64,000 nucleotides of DNA. Origin: an uncultured Kangiella sp. GTDB lineage: Bacteria > Pseudomonadota > Gammaproteobacteria > Enterobacterales > Kangiellaceae. Numbering within the stretch: the stretch's first letter is position 1; each line of letters starts with the position of its first letter. The position numbers and the translations under genes were made by a program. The notes under the pieces are model-generated. The model was not told where the DNA came from. It saw only the letters and a program-made list of their open reading frames with translations, and searched no databases. Below are positions 17,345 to 27,344 of this stretch, one piece after another. The stretch is from NCBI GenBank assembly GCA_947503345.1, contig CANNCW010000001.1:124001-188000 (forward strand), written 5' to 3'.

Positions 17345-18268
17345 TTAATTAATAGTCCCTACTCTACCAAAACTTATGCCTCTAGGTAAATATACTGGCT
17401 TTTTAAAAAATGGTATCGTGAAATCAGGCGTATCAGCAAATGTCATATACATCCAACGACCCGCAGCACGACCAATAATGGCTTCGCGATCAATAAAGGC
17501 ATTTGGATTATCTCTGTGCCAAGCCCTGCTGTCTGAACTATTGTCTCTATGATCCCCCATAGCAAAATATTTTCCTTCGGGGATTTTGATAGACCATTCG
17601 TTTCCTAAAGCACCTAAGTAAGGCTTAGCTACAAATAAAAGCTCATGTGTTTTGCTACCAACGCTTTGTTCAAATAGATTGAAGTTATATTGACCTTCCC
17701 TCACTAATTCTGGAGCTTGCAAAGACTTTAATTTAGGATTCACCAGAATCGATTCACAAGTTTCACCTTGTTCACATTGAGGTTCAATGGTTAAAGTACC
17801 TTTACTCCAATGTAAGGTATCGCCGGGTAGGCCATATAAACGTTTGATATAAGCATCTTGAATTGCTTTGGTTGGGTCTTGTCTGTTTGGCGGATGGAAA
17901 ACAATAACATCGCCGCGCTGAGGTTCACCAATAGGAATAATTTGGGTATTTGTAATAGGTAGACGAACACCGTAAGCATACTTGTTAACCGTGATGAAAT
18001 CACCCGAATACAAGCCAGGATTCATACTAGCCGATGGAATGCGATAAGGCTCATAAATAAAAGATCGTAGAATCAATATCACGAAAATTATCGGAAAAAT
18101 AGAGCGTGAAATATCAATATGAAATGGCATTACTTCATTGCCTTTTTCATCATACTTCAAACCCGCTTCAACTCGCTTAGGGCGCCACTTATACTTATCA
18201 ATTAAAGTGATAACACCTGTGACTAAAGCGCCAACCGTTAAATAAAATCCAAAATCGTAATAAACCAT
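17345..18268 (-). CDS. lepB: Signal peptidase I
   Basis: 307 residues. Two N-terminal membrane segments (about 8-22 and 55-70), then box B PSASMNPGL with catalytic Ser81, and box D with DAYIKRLYGLPGD giving general base Lys142. GDHRDNSSDSR (box E) is present. It removes signal peptides from exported proteins, which are numerous in this window. It follows lepA by 69 bases in the usual lepA-lepB-rnc-era order. Confidence 0.97.
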   Translation of the reverse strand: MVYYDFGFYLTVGALVTGVITLIDKYKWRPKRVEAGLKYDEKGNEVMPFHIDISRSIFPIIFVILILRSFIYEPYRIPSASMNPGLYSGDFITVNKYAYGVRLPITNTQIIPIGEPQRGDVIVFHPPNRQDPTKAIQDAYIKRLYGLPGDTLHWSKGTLTIEPQCEQGETCESILVNPKLKSLQAPELVREGQYNFNLFEQSVGSKTHELLFVAKPYLGALGNEWSIKIPEGKYFAMGDHRDNSSDSRAWHRDNPNAFIDREAIIGRAAGRWMYMTFADTPDFTIPFFKKPVYLPRGISFGRVGTIN

Positions 18269-18337
18269 TATTTGCCTTTTAACTTATTTTCTTTATTTAG
18301 TACTTTGCTTCGTTCTTTACTAGTACTGTCTATCTCG

Positions 18338-20143
18338 CTATTTATCTTTACCTACATGTAAAACAGCTAAGAACGCTTCTTGTGGGATTTCAACTTTGCC
18401 CACTTGCTTCATACGCTTTTTACCTGCTTTTTGTTTTTCTAAAAGCTTACGTTTGCGCGAAACATCACCGCCATAACATTTTGCCAATACGTTTTTACGC
18501 AAGGCTTTAACCGTTGAGCGCGCAATAACGTGATTACCAATAGCAGCTTGAATTGCCACTTCGAACATTTGGCGCGGAATAATTTCTTTCATCTTTTCCA
18601 CTAGTTCACGGCCTTTGTATTGCGCTTGATCAGCATGAACAATTAATGCAAGAGCATCCACTCGCTCACCATTAATAAGAATATCAGTTCTTACCAATTT
18701 ATCTTCTTGGAATCGTTTAAAACTATAATCCAAAGAAGCATAACCGCGACTCACTGATTTTAAGCGATCGAAGAAGTCCAATACTGCTTCGTTCATTGGT
18801 AAATCGTAACTTAAAGATACTTGATTACCGGCGTATTGCATTTTGGTTTGCACGCCACGCTTTTCCACACATAAAGTAATTACCGCACCTAAATGTTCTT
18901 GCGGCACCAATATATTAGCTTCACATATCGGTTCGCGAATCGCTTTAATATTCGATACCGGTGGTAATTTCGATGGATTATCTACATAAAGCGTTTCACC
19001 ATCGGTAGTTTCTACTTCGTAAATTACCGTTGGTGCGGTGGTAATTAAATCCAAGTTATATTCACGCTCTAAACGTTCTTGGATAATTTCCATATGCAAC
19101 ATGCCCAAGAAGCCACAACGGAAACCAAAACCTAACGCCGTTGAGTTTTCAGGCTCATAAAACAAAGATGCATCATTCAAGCTCAGTTTCGCCAAAGCAT
19201 CACGGAAGTTTTCGTATTCATCAGAATTGACGGGGAACAAACCTGCGTAAACCTGTGGTTTAACTTGCTTAAATCCCGGAAGCGCTTCTTCAGCAGGATC
19301 TTTAGCAGTCGTAATAGTATCGCCCACTGGCGCACCTTGAATTTCTTTAATACCGGCGATAATAAAGCCTACTTCGCCAGCTTTTAATTCAGTCAAATCG
19401 TGACGTTTAGGCGTAAAAATTCCTACATGATCAACCACGTGACTTTTTCCAGTAGACATGACCTGCATTTTGTCGTTCTTTTTCATGGTACCTTGCATCA
19501 CACGCACCAAAGAAACAACGCCTAAATAATTATCAAACCAAGAGTCAATAATCAAAGCTTGTAACGGTGCATCTGGATCGCCATATGCAGGCGGAATATC
19601 TTTAACAATTGACTCTAATAGATCTTCGATACCAATACCGGTTTTCGCTGAGCATTGCACCGCTTCCATCGCTTCGATACCAACAATATCCTCAATCTCT
19701 TGAATCACTCTTTCAGGTTCAGCAGATGGCAAGTCTATTTTATTTAGTACGGGCACTACTTCTAAATCTTGTTCAATAGCGGTATAACAATTAGCCAAAG
19801 TTTGCGCTTCAACCCCTTGTGCTGCGTCCACTACTAATAAAGCACCTTCACAGGCCGCCAACGAACGAGAAACTTCATAGGAAAAGTCAACGTGACCAGG
19901 AGTATCAATGAAGTTTAACTGATAAGTGTTACCGTCTTTGGCTTTATAATCCAAAGTCACACTTTGTGCCTTAATGGTTATCCCACGCTCTCGCTCAAGA
20001 TCCATTGAATCTAACACCTGCGCTTCCATTTCACGTTCTGATAAACCACCGCAATGCTGGATCAGGCGATCAGACAAAGTCGATTTGCCATGATCAATAT
20101 GTGCAATAATGGAAAAGTTTCGTATAAAGTCTGTGTAAGCCAT
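18338..20143 (-). CDS. lepA: Elongation factor 4 (LepA)
   Basis: 601 residues, full length. G1 is [11 protein letters not shown]3 [12 protein letters not shown]4 NKIDLP; the LepA-specific C-terminal domain ends [24 protein letters not shown]. It is a ribosomal translocase-like GTPase involved in translation fidelity or initiation. A terminator-like hairpin lies between it and the upstream degP-like gene, so it may have its own promoter in the 155-base gap. Confidence 0.98.
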   Translation of the reverse strand: MAYTDFIRNFSIIAHIDHGKSTLSDRLIQHCGGLSEREMEAQVLDSMDLERERGITIKAQSVTLDYKAKDGNTYQLNFIDTPGHVDFSYEVSRSLAACEGALLVVDAAQGVEAQTLANCYTAIEQDLEVVPVLNKIDLPSAEPERVIQEIEDIVGIEAMEAVQCSAKTGIGIEDLLESIVKDIPPAYGDPDAPLQALIIDSWFDNYLGVVSLVRVMQGTMKKNDKMQVMSTGKSHVVDHVGIFTPKRHDLTELKAGEVGFIIAGIKEIQGAPVGDTITTAKDPAEEALPGFKQVKPQVYAGLFPVNSDEYENFRDALAKLSLNDASLFYEPENSTALGFGFRCGFLGMLHMEIIQERLEREYNLDLITTAPTVIYEVETTDGETLYVDNPSKLPPVSNIKAIREPICEANILVPQEHLGAVITLCVEKRGVQTKMQYAGNQVSLSYDLPMNEAVLDFFDRLKSVSRGYASLDYSFKRFQEDKLVRTDILINGERVDALALIVHADQAQYKGRELVEKMKEIIPRQMFEVAIQAAIGNHVIARSTVKALRKNVLAKCYGGDVSRKRKLLEKQKAGKKRMKQVGKVEIPQEAFLAVLHVGKDK

Positions 20144-20256
20144 CTTGTGGGCAGGTTCTCTTGTGAGCTACTATCTATCAAAGCGCCGTATTGTAGCGGA
20201 AATGCGGGATAATAAGAAGTAACATTATCGTAAGTTAAATACCCTTCTTCTTTAAG

Positions 20257-20283
20257 AAAAGCCAGTCGTACTGACTGGCTTTT
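20257..20283 (-). terminator. Terminator between degP/mucD and lepA
   Basis: AAAAGCCAGTC (20257-20267) pairs perfectly with GACTGGCTTTT (20273-20283) around a five-base loop; on the minus strand the stem is followed by a short T-rich run. Confidence 0.75.
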
Positions 20284-20298
20284 AGAACATCTACATGA

Positions 20299-21603
20299 TT
20301 ATTTTAAATAAATCACTCGGTAATCACTTCCTGATTGACTCGTTATTAATACCAATAATTTACTGGCAGTTTTAAACTGGTTTAAAACCTTATAAAATTG
20401 ATTGGTATTTCCAATTTCAACGCCATTAATTTCGCTAATCACGTCACCTTGCGAGATGCCGCTTCTTTGAGCTGGGCTACCTGGCTCTACTTTAGCAACA
20501 ATAACACCTGTATCTATGCCAAGTTGTTGACGAGCACCATTACCAATATTTTTAACTTCAATACCTAATCGGTTTTCATCACTTTCAGCAGAAATTGAAC
20601 GTCCATTAAACTCACGAGCGACAAGTTTAGCGGTAAAACTTGTATCTTTACCATTGCGGTAACCATTTAGCTTAACATTACTGCCTGGCTCCATTTGAGC
20701 AATAAAGTAAGGTAAGTCTTGGTGGTTTTTCACTCGATTACCATCAATTTCAGTAATAATATCACCGCGTTTAATGCCAGCTTTAGCCGCGGGTGACTCG
20801 GGCTCAACATGGTTAATTAAAGCACCTCCCACCGTTGGTAATTCAAAGTAGTCCACCATACCAGCATCAACTTCTTCATAGCGCACGCCCAAATAACCAC
20901 GAATTACTTCGCCATTAGAGGCTAACTGTTGCCCTACTGAGTCAGCTAAATCAATTGGAATTGAAAAAGATAAGCCAGTTGAAACCATAGGATTGTAGAT
21001 CATGGAGTTAATACCCACTACTTCTCCAGCTAAGTTAATTAAGGGACCACCCGAATTACCACTATTAATTGCCACATCAGTTTGAATGAAAGGAACAAAA
21101 GGAGAGCCTACGCCACCTCGACCTTTCGCACTAACGATTCCAGCCGTTACTGTTTGCTCTAAATTAAAAGGCGCACCAAAGGCTAATACCCACTCACCTA
21201 CTTTCAAATCGCGCGAAGAGCCCAGCTCTACCGATTTTAATTTCAAATCATCCGTATCAATTTTTATGAGTGCGACATCAGTTAAAGCATCACTACCAAT
21301 TATCTTGGCATCGTATTCACGACCATTGTGTAGCTTCACAGAAACTCGGTCACTATTATTAACTACATGGTGGTTGGTTAAAATGTGTCCTTTAGTATCG
21401 ATAATAAAACCTGAACCACCAGCTTTACCTATTGCTCGACCACGCTGTCGAATGTCTACTTTTATACTTACAACGCTCGGCTGAATCTCTTCAACAAGCT
21501 TAGTAAAATCTGGAAAGCGCTCAGCTTTGGCGGGGCTCACCAACAAACTTAATAACCAAGCTGCAGTAGTAATTAAAATAAGATTTTTCTTCATTCTTCT
21601 CAT
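20299..21603 (-). CDS. mucD: Periplasmic DegP/MucD-type serine protease (Do family)
   Basis: 434 residues. A signal peptide (LITTAAWLLSLLVSPAKA) is followed by a trypsin-like domain with triad His79 (TNHHVV), Asp109 (LTDVALIK) and Ser184 (SGNSGGPL), then two PDZ domains (about 245-330 and 350-430). Shorter than E. coli DegP, it resembles Pseudomonas MucD. It degrades or refolds misfolded envelope proteins and belongs with the sigma-E cluster. An ATG three codons later (MKKNLI) is an equally good start. Confidence 0.93.
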   Translation of the reverse strand: MRRMKKNLILITTAAWLLSLLVSPAKAERFPDFTKLVEEIQPSVVSIKVDIRQRGRAIGKAGGSGFIIDTKGHILTNHHVVNNSDRVSVKLHNGREYDAKIIGSDALTDVALIKIDTDDLKLKSVELGSSRDLKVGEWVLAFGAPFNLEQTVTAGIVSAKGRGGVGSPFVPFIQTDVAINSGNSGGPLINLAGEVVGINSMIYNPMVSTGLSFSIPIDLADSVGQQLASNGEVIRGYLGVRYEEVDAGMVDYFELPTVGGALINHVEPESPAAKAGIKRGDIITEIDGNRVKNHQDLPYFIAQMEPGSNVKLNGYRNGKDTSFTAKLVAREFNGRSISAESDENRLGIEVKNIGNGARQQLGIDTGVIVAKVEPGSPAQRSGISQGDVISEINGVEIGNTNQFYKVLNQFKTASKLLVLITSQSGSDYRVIYLK

Positions 21604-21696
21604 ACACTCCGAATTATAGAAACATTAACTCTTTATCTATAAGGTTTGAGGGCTATATTTTCAATCGGTTTCATACAAATTTACGCTTTCTTTACT

Positions 21697-22167
21697 CTAA
21701 AGCGTATCGATTTGTTTCAAAGGGATGTATCTCTTGACAATTCTTAACAATACAGGCTCTAACATACTGTTTTTGCTTGCTTTTTGCTCTAAAAACTTAA
21801 CCACAAAAAAACCTAGAATTAAACTAATAAAAGCAGTCAAAATTAAAAATGTCTCTTGAATATTAGGTAATAAAAATTGCGCTATTAATGTGACCAAAAT
21901 CATGCACGACAAGGGTAGCAAATATACTAATAATGAAAATTTAACTACTAAGTTTTCTGGGATCCCAACCTCAACTTCATCACCTACTTCGGAGTTAACA
22001 CTATTGAACATAGGAGTGATAAAAGACTTTTCACCAAATGCTTTGCTTATTAAGCCAGTTCCACAACTTGAGTTGACCTGACAACTAGAACAAGAAGTCT
22101 TACTTACCGTTTGCACAAATGCCTGATCTGACTTGATCTCTACAACCAAACCGTATTCTTTAATCAT
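21697..22167 (-). CDS. rseC: RseC/MucC family membrane protein
   Basis: 156 residues. An N-terminal domain bears a Cys cluster (CSSCQVNSSCG; Cys26, Cys29, Cys35) that could hold an Fe-S or other redox centre, then two membrane helices (about 75-95 and 100-125). RseC/MucC modulates sigma-E signalling and is also part of the RsxABCDGE SoxR-reducing system in some bacteria. Normally it follows rseB; here it follows rseA across a terminator, with no rseB. Confidence 0.88.
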   Translation of the reverse strand: MIKEYGLVVEIKSDQAFVQTVSKTSCSSCQVNSSCGTGLISKAFGEKSFITPMFNSVNSEVGDEVEVGIPENLVVKFSLLVYLLPLSCMILVTLIAQFLLPNIQETFLILTAFISLILGFFVVKFLEQKASKNSMLEPVLLRIVKRYIPLKQIDTL

Positions 22168-22195
22168 ATTTTTCTCAAATTAAACAAAGCAAAAA

Positions 22196-22216
22196 AAACC
22201 CATCAAATTGATGGGT
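22196..22216 (-). terminator. Terminator between rseA and rseC
   Basis: On the minus strand ACCCATC pairs with GATGGGT around a short loop and is followed by TTTTTTTT. It closes the rpoE-rseA unit and separates it from rseC-mucD. Confidence 0.85.
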
Positions 22217-22260
22217 ATTATACCTTAATATAGTCGTTTTCGAGGGCAATGAATAATCGA

Positions 22261-22875
22261 CTATTGATCCTTTTTGTCATCAGAATTAACTTCTGAGTTT
22301 TCTTTAGAAGTTTTGTTAGGTACCACCGTAATTGCTACCGCTTTCTGATTAGAAACCGTTTGAATTACTGGCAATGAACTTTGATTGTTAATAGAAAAGT
22401 CCATAAATAATTGGTGAGCTTGCTGCATTTCTGCTCTAGTTACCGATGGGTCTGTTACGTTAATCGCTGTTTCTGTACTTGCCAAAGCCTGCGGTAAATT
22501 TTGACCTAAATCAGTATTAGGGCCACCAAAATTAAGCAAAGCCACTAAAGCTACCGAAGCCGCAATTGCCATACCACCAATTTGTTTGCCAAAAGGAATG
22601 GGAAACGAAACAACACTAGAGTTATCAGTTTCTACTGGTTTTTGCTCAAACTTAGGCGCCAAAACAGTAGCTTCATTACTTAAAGAGCTCATAATTGACT
22701 CTGCAAGACAAACATCGGGAGCCACAGCATCATCTTTAATGATATGACTAATTAATTGATAGCGACTAAACGTTTCTTTAGTCTTTTTGTCTGCAACTAA
22801 CTGATCAAAGTCAGTATTCGATCTCAAATCACCATCAAGAAACTTGCTGGCCATCTGTTTCGAATCAAAAACCAT
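22261..22875 (-). CDS. rseA: Anti-sigma-E factor RseA/MucA
   Basis: 204 residues. The cytoplasmic N-terminal domain (MASKFLDGDL, FSRYQLISHIIKDD) is the sigma-binding RseA_N type; one membrane helix lies at about residues 94-112 (GGMAIAASVALVALL); the periplasmic tail has the RseA_C-like AEMQQAHQLFMDFS. It holds sigma-E inactive until cleaved by DegS and RseP. RBS AGAGGA precedes the ATG. The gene lies 211 bases after rpoE, an unusually long gap, and no rseB follows. Confidence 0.9.
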   Translation of the reverse strand: MVFDSKQMASKFLDGDLRSNTDFDQLVADKKTKETFSRYQLISHIIKDDAVAPDVCLAESIMSSLSNEATVLAPKFEQKPVETDNSSVVSFPIPFGKQIGGMAIAASVALVALLNFGGPNTDLGQNLPQALASTETAINVTDPSVTRAEMQQAHQLFMDFSINNQSSLPVIQTVSNQKAVAITVVPNKTSKENSEVNSDDKKDQ

Positions 22876-23086
22876 ATCTTATCCTCTTAAACCCTAGTAC
22901 TATTTACTTAATCTCTTTAAAATCAATTAGTTAAGATTTCAAAATAAATTTCAAACTTGCTTATCTACAAATAAGCAATCGATAAATTGTCTAAATAACT
23001 AACCAATTGACTGAAGCTTTGGTAAAAAGTTCACAAAAAATGTAAAAAAGTTTGTCCAAGCTTTAAATTTATCTAAAAAATGCTAT
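22876..23086 (-). promoter_or_regulatory. Long rpoE-rseA intergenic region with hairpin and possible sigma-E promoter
   Basis: 211 bases lie between two genes that are normally almost adjacent. A perfect 8-base-pair hairpin, TTGCTTAT (22957-22964) with ATAAGCAA (22971-22978), lies inside. On the minus strand GAACTT (23032-23027) followed after 16 bases by TCAAT is a possible but weak sigma-E promoter for rseA. The stretch is very AT-rich and carries no open frame of note. Confidence 0.4.
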
Positions 23087-23743
23087 TTACGAGCGCCATC
23101 CCTTTTCTAACAAAGGAGCAATTCTTTGATCGATGGTATCTCGCGCACGGAAAATTCTAGAACGAACCGTACCTACTGGACAATCCATAACTTCCGATAT
23201 TTCTTCATAACTTAATCCTTCCATCTCTCGCAAAGTGATAGCGGTTTTCAAATCTTCCGGCAACTCATCAATGGTCGAGAAAATTAAATCGCGAATCTCA
23301 TCTCTGAACATCAAACGTTCAGGACTACCTGTGTCACGCAAAGCATCGCCGCCATCATATTGCTCAGCATCCATTGCATCGATATCTGAACCTGGAGGAC
23401 GTCTACCACGCGAAACTAAGTGATTTTTAGCGGTATTAATGGCGATCCGGTATAACCAAGTATAAAAAGCGCTATCTCCTCGAAAGCCAGGTAAAGCACG
23501 ATAAGCTTTAATAAAAGCTTCTTGCGAAACATCCATAACTTCGTCTGAATCTTTTACAAAACGTGAGATCAAATTCATAATTTTGTGTTGATACTTACGC
23601 ACCAACAAATCAAAAGCAGCTTTTTCGCCATTTTGAACGCGCATCACTAACTCTGAATCCTGGTTGGGCTCAGGTTTCGTTTTCACATTCGCTTGTTTGT
23701 CGCTGTCTAGACTTTTAATAATACTTCTCTTGTCGCTTTGCAT
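23087..23743 (-). CDS. rpoE: RNA polymerase sigma-E factor (RpoE/AlgU)
   Basis: 218 residues. Region 2 contains YQHKIMNLISRFVKD and FIKAYRALPGFRGDSAFYTWLYRIA; region 4 contains LREMEGLSYEEISEVMDCPVGTVRSRI. It directs envelope-stress transcription and is bound by RseA. About 25 extra polar residues precede region 2 compared with the usual 190-residue protein. It is divergent from nadB, as in E. coli and Pseudomonas relatives. Confidence 0.96.
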   Translation of the reverse strand: MQSDKRSIIKSLDSDKQANVKTKPEPNQDSELVMRVQNGEKAAFDLLVRKYQHKIMNLISRFVKDSDEVMDVSQEAFIKAYRALPGFRGDSAFYTWLYRIAINTAKNHLVSRGRRPPGSDIDAMDAEQYDGGDALRDTGSPERLMFRDEIRDLIFSTIDELPEDLKTAITLREMEGLSYEEISEVMDCPVGTVRSRIFRARDTIDQRIAPLLEKGWRS

Positions 23744-23881
23744 TAGGCACCATCAATTGATACTTCATTGTATCTGCTTGTCTTGCTAATTGAAAATCCT
23801 GTAAGGATAGGATTGGCGAACGCCATGTGTTAGAGTCCCCAAATAATTAACCGAAGAGCAGCTTTCTTAATCGATTTACTT

Positions 23882-23911
23882 AAAAGACTAGCTTTTGCTT
23901 TGAAAAGTTCC
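23882..23911 (-). promoter_or_regulatory. Candidate sigma-E-dependent promoter of rpoE
   Basis: On the minus strand GGAACTT (23911-23905) matches the sigma-E -35 element; after 17 bases comes TCTTT, a partial match to the -10 (TCTGA). It lies about 140 bases upstream of the rpoE start and would give autoregulation, known for this family. The -10 is imperfect. Confidence 0.5.
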
Positions 23912-23982
23912 CTTTTAGTAAAAATATTCTTGTTTGATAAAGTAATGGACAGTTAGTTTGCACAACATTCGATGATTTCATA

Positions 23983-25575
23983 ATGCATTCACAAAAACAT
24001 ACAGACGTTTTAGTAATCGGTTCCGGGGCAGCAGGACTTTCGGCGGCATTACGATTGGCTCATCTTGGCAAGGTAACGGTGCTTAGTAAGGCAGAAGTTA
24101 CTGAAGGTTCCACCTTTTACGCCCAAGGTGGAATAGCCGCAGTTCTACATAAAAACGACAGTGTTGATGCCCATGTTGCCGACACGCTGATAGCAGGTGG
24201 CGGTTTATGTGATGAAAAAGCTGTTCGCTTTACCGTCGAACATTCTACTGAGGCCATTCATTGGCTTATTGATCGCGGAGTTGCATTCAGTAAGCAAGAC
24301 CAAGAATATCATCTCACACGAGAAGGTGGTCATAGCCAAAGACGAATTATCCATTCCGATGATGCTACAGGAAAAGCTGTTTCTACCACTTTAGTAGCGG
24401 CAGTCAAAGCAGAAGAAAGCATCGAAATTCTTGAGCATTATATTGCTGTCGATTTAATTACCGAGCACAAATTAGGCAATACTGATCGAGAAAATCGCTG
24501 CATTGGCGCTTATGTTTTAAATCTTGCAAAAGATAGAGTAGAAACCATTAGCGCTAATTATGTCATTTTAGCCACAGGTGGCGCGAGTAAAGTTTATCTG
24601 TACACATCAAATCCAGATGTTGCCAGCGGTGATGGGATCGCTATGGCGTGGCGCGCAGGATGCAGTGTTACTAATTTAGAATTTAATCAATTCCACCCTA
24701 CTTGCTTGTTTCACCCTGAAGCTCGTAGTTTTTTAATTACTGAAGCATTGCGAGGGGAAGGCGCCGTTTTACGCCGTCCTAATGGCGAGCGATTTATGCC
24801 TGAGTATGACGATCGAGCTGAGTTAGCCCCGCGCGATATCGTGGCGCAAACTATCGATCATGAAATTAAGAAGCTTGGAATTGATTGCGTCTATTTAGAT
24901 ATTAGCCACAAAGACCCTGAATTTATAAAAAGCCACTTTCCAACTATTTATAATAAATTATTAGAATATGGTATCGACATGACAACAGATGCCATTCCTG
25001 TTGTTCCAGCAGCACATTATACTTGTGGTGGAGTTACGGTTGATTTGAATAGTCAAACTGACTTAGCTGGTTTATATGCCATTGGTGAAGTCGCTTATAC
25101 GGGCCTTCATGGTGCTAATCGTATGGCTAGTAATTCGCTACTAGAATGCTTAGTCTTTGCTCAATCAGCTGCCAACGATATAGAGCGTCATTGGGAAACC
25201 AATACTACCCCAAGAATATTACCCCATTGGGATGAAAGCCAAGTCACCAACTCCGATGAAGAAGTTGTATTGAACCATAATTGGCATGAACTTCGCCAGC
25301 TGATGTGGAACTATGTTGGGATTGTACGCAGTGATAAACGACTCGAGCGAGCATTGCGCCGAATTGAATTATTGCAACAAGAAATTCATGATTACTATTC
25401 TAATTTTAAAGTTTCTAACGATTTGATTGAACTGCGTAATTTAGTAGTAGTCGCAGAGTTAATTGTTCGATGTGCCTTAGAGCGTAAAGAGAGCCGAGGC
25501 TTACACTTCACTTTAGATTACCCTAATGTTTTAGATGAGGCTAAAGAGACAAAGATAGCACCAGCAAGTCTATAA
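23983..25575 (+). CDS. nadB: L-aspartate oxidase
   Basis: 530 residues. The FAD-binding [11 protein letters not shown] is at the N-terminus; [20 protein letters not shown]-like [25 protein letters not shown] and [15 protein letters not shown] match NadB and the fumarate reductase flavoprotein family. It oxidises aspartate to iminoaspartate, the first step of de novo NAD synthesis. It is divergent from rpoE and converges with ygfX, leaving only 7 bases. Confidence 0.98.
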   Translation: MHSQKHTDVLVIGSGAAGLSAALRLAHLGKVTVLSKAEVTEGSTFYAQGGIAAVLHKNDSVDAHVADTLIAGGGLCDEKAVRFTVEHSTEAIHWLIDRGVAFSKQDQEYHLTREGGHSQRRIIHSDDATGKAVSTTLVAAVKAEESIEILEHYIAVDLITEHKLGNTDRENRCIGAYVLNLAKDRVETISANYVILATGGASKVYLYTSNPDVASGDGIAMAWRAGCSVTNLEFNQFHPTCLFHPEARSFLITEALRGEGAVLRRPNGERFMPEYDDRAELAPRDIVAQTIDHEIKKLGIDCVYLDISHKDPEFIKSHFPTIYNKLLEYGIDMTTDAIPVVPAAHYTCGGVTVDLNSQTDLAGLYAIGEVAYTGLHGANRMASNSLLECLVFAQSAANDIERHWETNTTPRILPHWDESQVTNSDEEVVLNHNWHELRQLMWNYVGIVRSDKRLERALRRIELLQQEIHDYYSNFKVSNDLIELRNLVVVAELIVRCALERKESRGLHFTLDYPNVLDEAKETKIAPASL

Positions 25576-25582
25576 AGCTCAG

Positions 25583-26074
25583 CTACAAATTAGTATCGCC
25601 CACTTTTGGAACAGTCAAAAACCTTAAGGTTCTACTCATATCGCGATAATCAGTATCTGACACCATTTCTTTGACTAGCCATAATTGCTTAGTAAGCAAA
25701 CCTTGAGATCGATAGCAAAGTAAAACCCAAAGGCCAAAAATTCTAGTATCTGAAGTTAACTCTATTCTTTCTTTAACGTGGGCCCCTGCCAAAAACCAAT
25801 CTTCACCGTTCCATATAAGCCGGTGAAAGTCTTCCCAGTGTATTTTTAGAAGGTATAAGTGAATAAAAGCTAATAGCGGGAGTAAACAAATCAAAAGCAC
25901 TTTACTAACAAATGAAAGGTCCATAGTCGAGGAAGCTAGAAGAGCTAAGCAAGCAAAGAAAAACAAACCCCATACAGTAGCAATGAAAACAAATGTCCTT
26001 ATAGGAAATTTTAGAGCTATTGAAAGATGAGAATCTGTTGAAATTTTATCGGTCAAAGCAAAATCCTTTTGCAT
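25583..26074 (-). CDS. ygfX: YgfX-like membrane protein
   Basis: 163 residues with two adjacent membrane segments at about residues 27-70 and a C-terminal soluble part. It has the length, topology and position of YgfX, just after sdhE and opposite ygfZ. In E. coli YgfX (CptA) was proposed as the toxin partner of SdhE/YgfY acting on cytoskeletal proteins, a role still debated. Sequence motifs are weak, so the call rests mostly on context. Confidence 0.75.
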   Translation of the reverse strand: MQKDFALTDKISTDSHLSIALKFPIRTFVFIATVWGLFFFACLALLASSTMDLSFVSKVLLICLLPLLAFIHLYLLKIHWEDFHRLIWNGEDWFLAGAHVKERIELTSDTRIFGLWVLLCYRSQGLLTKQLWLVKEMVSDTDYRDMSRTLRFLTVPKVGDTNL

Positions 26075-26087
26075 TTATAACAATAAC

Positions 26088-26345
26088 TTATTTTATCCGC
26101 TTATTAATAAAGGCTTTAATATGGTTAGTCAATTCAAGATATTCGCTATTTGGCGTTTCAAACCCCATTAACCACGCATATAAATCGGGGTCATCTTGAG
26201 TTAAATAATCCTCAAAGTGCTTAATATTAGCTTCTGACATATTCTGAAACTCAGCGTCGATATAGGGCGTTAAGATCACGTCTAACTCCAACATCCCTCG
26301 GCGAGAAGCCCATAATAGCGCTTTTAATTTTGCCTCCCGATCCAT
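26088..26345 (-). CDS. sdhE: FAD assembly factor SdhE
   Basis: 85 residues, all-helical. The family motif RRGMLELD lies near residues 15-22 and DPDLYAWLMG near 52-61. SdhE helps attach FAD covalently to the flavoprotein subunit of succinate dehydrogenase. It is paired with ygfX 13 bases downstream and divergent from ygfZ, the conserved gammaproteobacterial arrangement. Confidence 0.95.
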   Translation of the reverse strand: MDREAKLKALLWASRRGMLELDVILTPYIDAEFQNMSEANIKHFEDYLTQDDPDLYAWLMGFETPNSEYLELTNHIKAFINKRIK

Positions 26346-26469
26346 AATATATTTCCTAATTAAGCTTTAAAAATAATTTAGTTGCCCAATTATAACGTCG
26401 ATAGTACAAAAGCACTAAGTTTCAGAGTAAAATTTTCCATCACGGACCAATTTAATGGGTTATTAGTAA

Positions 26470-27318
26470 ATGACAGCATCGATAAATTTTCAAATTATCT
26501 CAGATTATCAGGTGATCCGCGTCAGCGGCCAAGATAGCGAGAAATTTTTGCAAGGACAATTAACCTGTGATTTATCGGAAGCCGATGGAACAAGAGCTGT
26601 AATTGGCGGATATTGCAATGTTCAAGGCCGTTTGCATGCTACATTTTACTTGTTGAAATCAAACGATGATTATCTACTGATTACTCCCAAAGGCGTTGCA
26701 GAACACTTACTCACCACCCTGTCAAAATATGCCGTATTTTTTCAAACACAACTTAATATAGAAGAAAATCTTGTTCTTATTGCCCAAACTCACAATTCAA
26801 CTTTCGAACGGCTAGCTCAATCAAGCCAACCCTGTGGCGAGCAATTCTGCTTAGGTAAGCTAACTATCAATATCCTGCACCAAGATTTTTTGCAAGAAAT
26901 AATAGCTGGCACAACCGAGTCCGAATTAGATATTTTTGCTTTAGAACAAATTTCAAGTGCTATTCCAATGATCACAGAAAACACCCTTGAAAGCTTACTT
27001 CCTCATTATATTGGCCTGCCAGAAATTGGAGGGGTCAACTTTGAAAAAGGATGTTACACAGGACAAGAAGTAGTGGCTAGAATGCACTATCGAGGCACTT
27101 TAAAAACTCACCCTCACAAAGTTGAAATAGAAGCTAAAGAGCTTATTGCCTCTGGTGCAGAAGTCGTAAATTCTGATGGCAAGAAAGTCGGAGAGCTTAT
27201 AAATAGAGCCTTTAATGGAGAAAAACTCCTTGGTATAATCAGCCTAAGTGATAAAGCTTTAAATACCTTATTAGAAATAGAAGGAAAAACGGTCCGCTTA
27301 TTGGATGCTGACAACTGA
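26470..27318 (+). CDS. ygfZ: Folate-binding protein YgfZ
   Basis: 282 residues of the GcvT-like fold. The diagnostic KGCYTGQEVVARMHYRG contains the conserved Cys of the YgfZ signature. The N-terminal VSGQDSEKFLQGQLTCDL is also typical. It binds tetrahydrofolate and supports maturation or repair of certain iron-sulfur proteins and tRNA modification. It is divergent from sdhE. Confidence 0.96.
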   Translation: MTASINFQIISDYQVIRVSGQDSEKFLQGQLTCDLSEADGTRAVIGGYCNVQGRLHATFYLLKSNDDYLLITPKGVAEHLLTTLSKYAVFFQTQLNIEENLVLIAQTHNSTFERLAQSSQPCGEQFCLGKLTINILHQDFLQEIIAGTTESELDIFALEQISSAIPMITENTLESLLPHYIGLPEIGGVNFEKGCYTGQEVVARMHYRGTLKTHPHKVEIEAKELIASGAEVVNSDGKKVGELINRAFNGEKLLGIISLSDKALNTLLEIEGKTVRLLDADN

Positions 27319-27328
27319 CTCAGCATCC
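27303..27328 (+). terminator. Hairpin at the ygfZ 3' end
   Basis: GGATGCTGA (27303-27311) pairs with TCAGCATCC (27320-27328) around the ygfZ stop codon. No U-tract follows, so termination activity is uncertain. Confidence 0.45.
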
Positions 27329-27344
27329 ATAACTATTATGTGGA

